In this document: positions 45,501 to 57,500 of the stretch, one piece after another
Numbering within the stretch: position 1 is the stretch's first letter
Layout of the letters: each line of letters starts with the position of its first letter
Source: Vibrio sp. VB16
GTDB lineage: Bacteria > Pseudomonadota > Gammaproteobacteria > Enterobacterales > Vibrionaceae
DNA: 64,000 nucleotides
Assembly: GCF_015594925.2 (NCBI RefSeq)
Contig: NZ_CP087591.1
Span: 62,001-126,000, forward strand
Direction: 5' to 3'
Notes under the pieces: generated by a model
Seen by the model: the letters and a program-made list of their open reading frames with translations, nothing else
The model's database searches: none
What the model was told of the DNA's origin: nothing
Made by a program: the position numbers and the translations under genes

Positions 45501-48500
45501 GATACCGCGACACCACCACCTCCGCCACCGGCGCCAGCTGCCGAGGCGGCGACTACCGTTGCGTTTATATTAGAGATATTTTTTGATTTAACATCCACCA
45601 AGCCCACTTTATTAAGAGACGACCCTAATCGACTGTTTGCAATATAGGCTTTAGTGTCTCCATAGACTCTGTTTGAAGATTCCGCTCCTGCACCACTGAT
45701 GGCAACCCCACCCAGCCCGCCTCCTGCTGCTGCAAGCGAAGCTGCTGAAGAGGTCGCTTTTATCGTGTTACTTGCATTTGCAGTCAGTTGTACAGCCCCG
45801 CTGTTTAACTGGTTAACACGATTAATATAACTGTTCGTATTACTATCAATCGTATTACGTGCCAGCGAAACCCCTACCGAGACTGATATACCGCCGACGC
45901 CACCAAAAGCAGCCGCAAGCGCGGCTCCAACAGCATCCGCGTTGATTTTAGAGGTATTATTACTGGTTAGCGTTAAGCTACCTACATTAATAGATTGACT
46001 ATTAGCCGATGAATTGTCTATATAGGTGTTGATTTCGTTATAGACCGTATTGGTTGTATTGACTCCAGCGCCTGCTCCCGAGATACCACCAACGCCTCCA
46101 CCTGTCACTGCTGCACTCGCGGCCACAACAACAGAATCTATCGTCATGTTCCCTGTGGCTAACAAGGTAAGCGATCCAGTGGCGTTTATTCCGCTGTTTT
46201 TCACGTAAGCACTGACTGTCTGGCGTTTGCTGCTGCTACCAATATTGTTGTAGGCAAAGGCAGCACCAAGCGCAACCCCAATACCACCTGCACCTCCACC
46301 AGCGCCCGCAAGAGATCCTGCTACAACTGTCGCGTCAATGTCTGATGTATCCGATGCCGTCACCGACGCTGAAGAAGCACCGCTGACTTGTGTATTTTCG
46401 ACAAAGGCCTGAGTTGTGCCAAAAATATCGTTCGATGCGCTAGCACCCGCGCCACTGATACTAATACCTCCAACACCGCCACCAGAAAGTGCTGAGCTTG
46501 CTGCTACTGAAATAGCATCAATATTACTTCGAGTTGTTGCTGAAAGTGTTAGTGCACCCGTGCTACCAATTGACGAGACGCCTTTTAGGTAAGCCATGTT
46601 ATTCATATCGATGGTATTGTTCGCTAGTGAGATACCCACGGAAATACTTAGACCACCAACACCACCAGCGGCGATACCTAATGACGCAGAAACGAGCGTC
46701 GCCGTAATACTTGATGTACTGCGGCTTGTCACGTTAACACTGTTTGCCGTCACCGTTTTACTGCCACCAGTATTATCTATATAACTACTCGCTAGGCCGT
46801 ATATCTCGTTGGTTGCACTGACACCTGACCCTGCGCCAGCAGCACCACCACCACCGCCAATCGCAACAGCCAAACTCGCCGCGATGACTTCCGCTCTGAT
46901 AGTCATATTCGCTAACGCGTCAAGACTCAGTGCTCCACTTGCATTGATTGCACTATTTTCTACATAAGAAAGAACCTTTAATCTATCGCTAGACGTTCCT
47001 ATCTCATTGTGTGACACACCCGCACCGATTGATACGCCAATGCCACCACCCGCTCCACCCGCGCCAGCAACAGCTACTGCTGCCACTGTCGTTGTAATCT
47101 TCGAAATATTTTGTGCATTTAATGAAACGGTACCAGCCTGAGTGAGCGAGCTATTTTGCAAATACGTCGCGGTTTCGCCTTGGATAATATTATTAGAATC
47201 GGCTCCGGCTCCAGAGACGGCTAAGCCTCCACCGGCACCACCCGCAAGGGCTAACGACGCCGCAAATGAGGTTGCTTTAATCGTATTATTCGTAATCGCA
47301 TCCATGTCTACAACACCAGACCCGGTATTAACCGCGTTCGCGTTCGCAATATAAGACTTGGTATCCACGTCGATCGTATTGCGCGCCAACGCCACACCAA
47401 TAGTCACCGTGGCACCACCGCCAGCGCCAAAAGCACCACCAAGAGAAGCAGCACCTGCTAGCGCGGTAATCGTAGAGGTGTTTGATGAACTTAACGTAAG
47501 GTTTGCGGCTGAAATAGATTTGTTACTGTTTAACGCGTTGTTGATATAACTTGCGACATCGGCATACACGGTGTTCGTCGTATTAACACCACTACCCGCC
47601 GCTGCTAAACCGCCACCAGCACCGCCCGCAATCGCAACGCCACCCGCTAGAACCGTCGCGTTAACGGTTAGATTACCAACCGTGTTTAGCCCAACGGCAC
47701 CGGATGCATTTATAGCACTATTTTTAATGTAGCTCTTAACTGTTAAACGGTCGCTTGATGAACCAATATCATTGGAAGAAACGGCGGCACCGATAGCCAG
47801 TCCAACACCACCACCCGCGCCACCCGCACCTGAGGCGGCAATAGCGGCAACTGTAGCGGTTATTGTAGAGGTGTTACTTGCATCCGCATCAACAGTGCCC
47901 ACATTCAGTAGGGACACATTGTCCAGATACGTTGCTGTTTCACCTCTAATGATATTGTTTGAATCTGCACCCGCGCCTGAAATCGAGGCCCCGCCGCCTG
48001 CACCACCAGCAAGCGCTAATGAAGCAGCAATGGAGGTCGCGGTAATCGTATTGTTGGTCACCGCATCAAGGTCTACGATGCCGGTACCTGTGCTAACCGA
48101 GTTTGCGTTAGCAATATAAGACTTGGTATCCACGTCAATCGTGTTGCGCGCGAGCGCGACACCAATAGTAACTGAAACACCGCCACCTGCACCAAAACTA
48201 CCACCTAAAGACGCTGCTCCCGCATCGGCTGTAATCTTCGACGTATTCGACGAGTTCAAAACAAGGCTCGATGCGGTTATCGCTTTATTCATGCCGTTTT
48301 GGTTATCAATAAAACTTGCTACATCGGCATACATGGTATTTGTCGTGTTAACACCACTACCAGCACCAGAAATTCCGCCTCCAGCCCCACCAGAAATCGC
48401 AGCACCACCGGCACCAACACCTGCGTTAATAGTTAGGTTGCCAACGGTCGTTAACCTAACGGCCCCTGTTGCATTAATCGCACTGTCTTTAACGTAGCTT

Positions 48501-51500
48501 TTTACCGCTAAACGATCGGTTGGTTCGCCAATATCATTGGCTGAAACTGATGCACCAATTGCAAGCCCCACACCGCCACCTGCCCCACCAGCTCCAGAAG
48601 CAGCAACGGCTGCCACTGTTGCTGTGATCGTCGATGTATTGCTCGCATCTGCATCCACATCCCCGACGTTGACAAGAGAAACACCGTCAAGATAAGCCGC
48701 TGTTTCACCTTTGATTATATTGTTTGAATCAGCGCCCGCACCTGAAATCGAAGCGCCTCCTCCTGCTCCTACAGCAATAGCTAATGACGCAGCAACAGAC
48801 GTCGCAGTAATCGTGCTATTTGTTGTCGCGTTGAGATCAACGGCGCCTGTCCCTGTATTCACTGCATCGGCATTCGCGATATAAGATTTAGTATCCACAT
48901 CAATCGTGTTTCTTGCTAACGCCACACCTATTGTTACCGATACACCACCACCAGCACCAAAGCTAGCGCCAAGTGAGGCCGCTCCGGCATCCGCTGTAAT
49001 AGTCGACGTATTGGAAGAATTTAAAGTAATATTCGATGCCGTAATCGTTTTGCTGACGTTAGCTAGATTATCGATGTAACTTTCGACATCAGCATAAACC
49101 TTGTTCGTCGTATTTACACCACTTCCTGCGCCAGCCAGACCGCCACCGCTTCCCCCTGCAATCGCGACACCGCCAGCACCAACACCCGCGGTAATAGTCA
49201 AGTTACCTAGTGTGGTTAGAACAATAGCACCCGTTGCGTTTATCGCGCTGTTTTCCACATAGCTTTTCACCATCAATCGGTCACTAGATGAACCAATATC
49301 ATTTGCAGATACGGCAGCACCAATAGCGAGACCAGCTCCACCGCCAGACCCACCCGCTCCGGAAACGGCAACCGCAACAACCGTTGCGGTTATTGTAGAA
49401 GTGTTGGTTGCATCAGCATCGATACCGCCAACATTAAGCAGATTAACGCCGTCTAGATACGCTGAGGTATCTCCAAAAATCTGATTATTTGAATCTGCAC
49501 CAGCACCTGACAATGAAATCCCACCACCACTACCAACAGCAATACCTATTGATGCCGCCACTGATATTGCAGTAATGGTGTTGTTCGTTGTGCTGTTGAT
49601 ATCAAGCGTCGAACTGCCCAATTCCAACGTCGAATTCTTAGCATATGCATTGTTATTACTGTCAATCGTATTGCGCGCTAACGCCACACCAATTGAGCCC
49701 GTAATCCCTCCACCAGAACCAAAACCGGCGGCTAGAGACGCGGCTCCAGCATCCGCGGTAATTGTCGAAGCACTATTTGCCGTCATGGTCAGCAAACTGG
49801 CCTGGATCTGTTGTGTCGAGCCAGTTGAATTGTCGATAAAACTATCTACTGACGAATAGATATCATTGGTTGCACTGACACCCGAACCCGCACCGGCAAG
49901 ACCACCGCCAGAACCACCCGCTATAGCAAGCGACCCGGCACCTACACCGGCATTAATAGTCATCCCTGCATCGGCTAACAAGGTAATGGTTGACGTTGTA
50001 TCGACCGAAGAGTCTTCAATAGAAGCATTAATCAATACACGTGCACCACTCGACCCAATACTATTCTCTGCAACAGCAGCGCCAATAGATAGACCCACAC
50101 CACCGCCATTACCGCCCGCACCAGCAACCGCGATAGCCACAACCGTGGCATCGACTGTTGAAATATTTGTTGCCGTCACGCCCACAGAAGAATCACTGTG
50201 AATGGTGCTGTCTTTAATTTTCGCGGATGTGGAACCTTTAACTGTGTTGATAGAATTTGCACCACCACCACTGATCGAAATGGAACCTGATGTGCTGTAG
50301 CTTGCCGCTATAGATGCCGCAACTGAGGTTGCCGTTATCGCTGCCTCTGAACCTGCGACTAAATTCACCGCGCCAATACGGCGAGCTTGTGAACCAACAG
50401 ATACACCGCTAACAAGAGCGGAGACGTTGGTTGTTACATTATTTTCAGCGAGTGAAACTCCGATACTTAATGTGCCAGCGGATGACGATGGCGAATACGC
50501 ACCAGCCACAGACGCACCGACCACCGAAGTACTGATGACTGATTTATCTTTTGCTACGACACTTAATGAATCGGCTAAAATAGACTTGTTCGCAACATTC
50601 GCTGTGATGCCTGAGCTGACATTAACGACAATATTATTTTCAGTCGATGCACCAACTCCACTCAATGATCCGGCACTACCTGAGGTGGATTGTGCGATTG
50701 CAACTGAAGCCGCAACCACCGTTGACGATATGTCCTGCGCACTTTCAGCATGGGTATTCACCACCCCACTGATATTGATATCTGAGTTATTAATCAGAGC
50801 ACTAACGGTATTTGCCTTGTTGCTGTTGTCTGGGTCTCCGCCAATATTATTCTCTGCTAACGCGACACCGATAGAACCAGAAACACCAGTGCCAGTTGTG
50901 GAACTCGCGTAAGCGACACTTGCGGAAACAACCGTAGCAACGATATCTCCCGTTGCATCGGCTTGAACAAAGGTACCAATCGCGCCCGACGATTTACCTG
51001 CCGTTGTCGATGTTTGATTAACAGTAGAGCCATCAATCTTCGCTTCGGTATCGCCATACACTTCATTGGTGACACTCGCGCCAGCGCCAGTGAATGAAAT
51101 CGTATTGGTTCCGCCACTCTGTATACCAACGGAAGCGGCAACAACAACGCCGACAATATCCGTATCATTGTTGGCTTTTACATCCAAGCGCGATGTATCC
51201 AAATCATGAGTGGGCAGTGTAATGGTGCTGTTGTTTTCTATCTTAGCTCGCGTGTTCATGCGAACCTTATTCATGCTTATAGCAGCGGCAACTGAAATAC
51301 CAAGCTTGCTATCGAAACCTGGAGAGGTTTCTTTGGTCACCGCCGCACCTAGAGCAATGGAGACAATATCTGCGTTGCTATTTGCCTGATGACTGACCTT
51401 CCCTGTGGCACTCGTCAGATCGGTATTGCTGATAAGCGCATCAATATTGCTATTGATGTTATTTTCTGCGTAAGTCACGCCAACAGCGCCATTTCCCGCA

Positions 51501-54500
51501 TACGCAACACCTAACGCAACCGCATAAATCTCTGACTTATCTTTCGCTTCAATATCAACCGCAAAGCCATCGTCATTTTTACCGGCAACCTGTATGTCTG
51601 CAACATCTATCAAGAACGCATCCACGTCCGATGTGACGTTATTAATCGACACATTACCTGCAAGCGCAATACTACTCGTGGTACCAGCCGAGGTTTCTGC
51701 TAACCCCGACATAGCAACGGCCGCCGACACTGTCACAACGGTGCTGCTGTTTATCGCCTCGACCGTTAATTGGTCAAGCGTTACAGTCGTTGCCCTTGAA
51801 ATACCAGCACTGACTATAAAGGTGGCGTCATTTCTAAGACCGATCCCGGCCGCAGCTAGCGCAAATTTTTGCGCCGAGGAGCTTGCATAAGCGATAGGGA
51901 AGGCATAAACACCGCTTCGCTCGTTTGCTGACAGTTTAAGCGTGTCCGCATTAAAACTGGCGATGTTATATAGACCAGATGACGTCGTACTATTAATGGT
52001 ATTAAAGATGAACGCGCCAGAGATACTTATACCGTATGAGCTATTTTCAACTGGAGGTTCTGTTTGGCCTGATGGGGTAACTTTACCTGTTGCGGAAGCG
52101 GCACTTACAGCCGCACCAATAATAACGCCATCACTATCGGCTTCAACTCGTGCATCACCATTAACGTTAACATTACCTGCAATAGTGACATTGTCACCTT
52201 GTGTTCCGATGAGCGCTAGCGTCTGTTTGGTCACGTCAGTCACTATTACCGAACCACCAACGCCAATAGCGCCTCCTGATGCTACCGCTCCGGCCACCGC
52301 TATAAGATCAACCTGGTTATTAGCAACAACGCTCAATCTCTCTTCCGATACTACGTTACCTAAACGCGTACCGACATCGATAGTCGCGTCTGATTGAATC
52401 TGCGCAACTGATGTGCTATTTAGGTTGTAGCCCATATAAAGACCAGCAACACCTAATGTTCCATTGCCGGAACCACTCGCGTAACCAAGCCCAATAGCAA
52501 ATAGTTCGTTATCAGACTTAACACCTAATTTATCCGCATAAACATGAGCGCCATCTTCAATAACCGCAAGGCTATTCATGGTGACATTATTTATATAAAC
52601 GCTTGCACCAACCCCATTTAGGGCGTCTGTTGCACCTTTGGCTTTATTCAGTTTTTCGATCAGCGGAAGACCAGAAGAAGTGGACGTGGCATTACCTATA
52701 TAATCAAACGATTTATTGACCGTTTTAGAGGTCATATCGATATCACGTGCACTCAGTACCAATCCGCTATCAAGTATCGTTTGCGCCGCGATATTCGCTT
52801 CTGGATCTGTTAACGTTTCAAAACTATTTTCCAAATCGGCACGTTGATTAACCTGTACCTGACCTTTAATTCTCGCATCAGAAGATTGCGTTGAATCGAA
52901 TAAAGCGAAGTTAAGCGATAGAGAAACTTTTGCGCCAGCGGCGGTGGATTTAACCGAATTATCGACAAGATAAACATTCGAATCACCACCAAACAATTGA
53001 TTGGGGATGCTGTTGTATTTATTGCCTAATTTTTCCCACAACGTTACGTCACTAAAATCTGCCGTATTCATCCGCAGATCATTAATATCGTCGCCTAAAT
53101 ATTTGTAGACGGCGCCTAAGAAACCGGTACTCGGTTTCAGTGCGGTTCCAGTTTGTAGCCAATCGTAATTCCCTTTTTCTAGAGTGCCTTCAAAACGAAT
53201 GAGATCGCCTTTCTTGATAGCGTAGTCGGTATTGATCATCGCATTCGTTATAAGTGTCGGTTTGACATATTTGAAAGTGGTATCAGAACTGATCAACCCT
53301 GTCAGGTTTTGTGCCTGAGCATCAAGGGTGATTTTGTCTAATACATCAACCTGAGTAAGCCCCTGCATATAGGCCTTCGCGTCATTATTTAGGCTCGCGA
53401 TAGTAACGGAAACAGCGGCACCAAATGGCACCTGTTTGAATGCCCCTGAGGTTCCAGCAGAACCCAATGCTTGAGACAATTGAGATGGGGTACTTGAAAC
53501 GGAATTCACTTCAGTAAGTAAACGAGTATCTACTGTCGCATGTTGTTGTAGTGTCCCGCCCACCTGAATGTCACTAACCTGTCCTTCCTGTCCAATCAGA
53601 GATTTAACTCTGTTCGTGTCGTCGGCGTAAACCAGTGCAATACCCGCCGTAAATTTAGTCGGGGCGATGGCATTATCGTTTTTCAACGCGGTGTCCGCAA
53701 ATGGGACGAATTTTCTGTAGGTTTTTGAATTATCGAGTTGATTTTTATACTTATCAACATATTTGTCGACGATCGTGACCGTTCGGTCCACTATCGCTTC
53801 AGCTTTAGTTCCTGAGTTCCCTTTTATGTTTGCTTGAGCTTGGGTCGCATCAACACTTACATTGCCTTTCGCTAGAATGGTTCCCGCTAATGTGGCGACT
53901 GTTTCTCCGGTTTCAATATGAATTGCAACACTTGCGGCTAATTTACCTTCCCCACCTGCGTCACTTAATGCTTCAACATAGGTGAAATCAAATGTGCTCG
54001 CGTTAACATCGAGATCACCGTCGGTTACAATATTCGCGGTATGATCAACCAGTACTATCGAGTTTGAATCCAATAAACCCACTGCGACACTCGCAGAAAG
54101 GCCTTCTATGTCAGCAAGTGGTTCAGCTGATACATTCAAATAGTTCTCTGTTTGGCTAGCAAGACTCACGTCGCCTTTCGCCAATATTGTTCCTTTGATA
54201 TCAACATTCGCTGTCGATTTCAGACTGCCTATCGCGATCGCTAATCCACCAGAGATAGGTGATGAAGCCACTCGACCAATTGAGTGTGCTTTAAGTGTTA
54301 TGTTGTTTCCATCGAGAATCGCGTTCTCTGAAATAAGAATCGTTGAGTCTACTTCTGTACGTGAATAGCCTGCGATAAGGCTTTGACTCTCTAGTTCAGT
54401 TTTAAGCTTCTCGGAGTTAACGGTCATCTGCCCACCGCTATAACCGATAGGTAATCCGCCTCGAGTAGATTCTGCCCGCGCAGACAGTATTATATCTTTG

Positions 54501-57500
54501 CCCTGTATCGTGGCAGAGTTAACCGTTATTGATGCGCTAAGCTGATCTAAATTATAAAAACCAAGCCCAACGATATCATTGCGTTTATCGTAAGCATTAA
54601 GCGTTATGTCGCCACTATTTGTCAGTGACGAACCTTGAGCAGAAATCGTCGCGCCATCATCAATAATGATATGTCTCGCGTCAAAGGTAATGCTACCAGC
54701 CGATCCCGTTAGGCTGTCAGTACTCAAGGAAGCGGTAACAGTAATCGTTCCACCTTTTGAACGGAATTCTATATCTTGTCCAACAACGGAAGTATTATTG
54801 ATAATATTGAGGTCACCGCTACTTTCACTAACCAACGAAAAGTCACCGCCAGTAATCGTAACCCAATCAAAATCCGTTGTATCAAACGTTTCGCTACCAC
54901 CGTAGAAGACGACATCGTTTGTCGCCGCCGTACCATCCACTGTTATCTTTACTTTTTCAGTACTGGTATCCGTACGTCCGCTAATATCAATGCGGAACTC
55001 ATTATTGTCTGAACTGCCAATTAGCATCGCATTGGTCGATGCGGCGTCTAGAATGACATCCATACTGCTGGCGTGGGCGTCTAATAATGTGGCACCCGTG
55101 CCCGCGACTAATGATGCTTTTTCCACTCCGTCTAAATCGACTGAAGTCGAAATAGTTAACGCAGAATCCGCAGGGTCGATCCCCTTCCAGACCAATTCAT
55201 CATCAAGTAATTCAAACTGAGTGTAGGTTGAAGTCGTTGTAGCTGAGATGGTATCAAACCCTGTCCCACCGGAGACCGAGACATCATCGACATCAATATC
55301 AAAGAAATCGATACCCGCAGAACCAATAAAGGTGTCGCTACCCCCATTACCTTTTTGGGTTGTTATTTGCATCGAAGCCAGCAAACTCAGGCTCATTCCC
55401 GTAACAACAGAACCCGCAACGCTTCCTTGAGATAGCCCTAGAACATCAAGCAACGAAAGGTCGATCCCAGCAACACCCAAATAGCTCAGCCCTGACAGCG
55501 ATATGTTACCTGAAGCCTGATTATAACTTGCGCTAAGCGCGTCTGTTTCTCTATCATCTGCGGCGTTAATTAATGCAATCAGTTCATCGAGGGTTGTTGA
55601 AGTGGCCACATCTATATCAAAGATGGTGCTATCAATATCATCGAGGGTTATACGTAACGTGGTTTCAATGACGTCATCCCAACCTTCAATCAAACTCAAG
55701 CTAGTCGTTGCAGATACACCGTAGAAACCGCTCGCATCGAAAGTGTCAGCTTGCGCACCACCAGTAAGTGATGACGATTCAAATCCAGTTAAAGAGATCA
55801 GTGACAATTGCACAACCGCGGCGGTGTCAGTGACATCAGAGATCGCTAACTGATCGTTGTTCAAATCAAAATTATAATCCAATGCCGCATTGCTGCTAAA
55901 ATCAGCGATGATAATATCTTCGCCACGACCACCTATCACGGTATCGTTAGTACTGCCACTGACATATACCGTATCGCTGCCGTCGCCTGCATCAATGACA
56001 TTACGGCCTTGTGCACCTCGGATGACGTCGCTTCCACCATAAGTGTATATGACAGACTGACCAACAAAGGCAGTAAGATCGACAATATCCGCTGTTTCAC
56101 TACCTGAAATCGAAATAATATCACTGGCATCAAAGCCAATGAGGGTATCAACAATATTGCTACCTTGTTGATCAATAGAAGCCGAAACACCATGTTCGGC
56201 CACAATGTTAGTTGCTACCTGTTGACTTGAATAAAGGCCAGTGAACTCTATCTGCCAAACCGTGCCGTCTTGCGTTACGGTCATTTGACCGTAGTTCAAA
56301 TTCAATGCTTTTTCGATCGCGCGAGAGACATCTCGTGCATCCGCATCCCACGAAATCTCATCAGTAATATTGTCGCCGAAGGTGTCCGTTATGGTGAGTT
56401 TATACCCACTATCCGTCGTTATTGTTGGGACATCTAAGAGCCACCTTTCATTGGTGCCTTGAGATAAGTCGAGTTCATAGTCACTTCCAGGTAGAGCGAT
56501 AGTTGCACGTCCCGCAAAACGTTCTTTAACCGTATCGACTCCGGAACCCGATGTTATCGTATCGGCACCAAGACCACCTATTAACGTATCCCCATAAGCA
56601 GAAGCCGTTATAGTATCGTCGAAATCCGTACCTTGTAACGTAATGTGATAATCATCTGCATTCGCAGCATTTAATGTTCTGCCTAGGCCATCTTCTGATG
56701 TCGCTCTAAGGTATACACTTTCTACCTCTAACAAGATGTCTTCTTCGCCACTTGAACCAATACGAAGCTTGTTCGTGGTTAATTCGAAGTTTTCCGCTCG
56801 AACTTCGATAACCTCATCACTGCCATCACCACCAGTTAGGCTATCCGCGCCAGCGCCGCCAATAAGGATATCGTCTTTAAGACCACCAAGTAGGATATCG
56901 GCACCCGCACCACCGTCTAAGTGAGCCGATACATCCGCGCTAGAGAAATCAAAGTAGTTATCACCCGAGCCACCTTTCGCTGCGAGTAAATCAACATCCA
57001 CTAAGCTGATCGCAAGATCCGTTGTTGTGGTATCGGGTAGCGTAATGCTTGTTGCGGTGAAGAGACTATCCGTGTTGTTCCAGTTACCATGCGTCAGTTG
57101 ATAATCGGAACCCGCGGTAACAACAGAGGCTTGTATATCTGTTCCAGTCGTCCCCATGTCACGATAAAGGACACTATCAAAACCACCATTCCCATCAACG
57201 CTGTCTGTAGACCCATCGCTACTCGCAATATCGTCTATAAAATCAACAACAAACAGATTATCGTTACTGTCACCAATAAAGGTATCGGCATACTCTGTAG
57301 AACCAATTAAAGTACTGATGCCCGTTACACTATCAAAACCGGTTGTGGTTTCATTTTCTAAATCAACGGAAACTCCGCTTGTATAATCACTATAATCGAG
57401 GTAATCCGTGCCACTACCACTTATTGTATCGAAACCACTAAAAGAGACCTCTACGTCTGTTGCTTGTTTTAATATAGAACCTGCAACGTCTTCCAACGTG

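Noticed and set aside
45000..50900. CRISPR or DNA satellite interpretation of the repeated region
   Set aside because: The period is about 765 bp, in frame, with protein-level conservation and no short spacer pattern, so it is a coding repeat.
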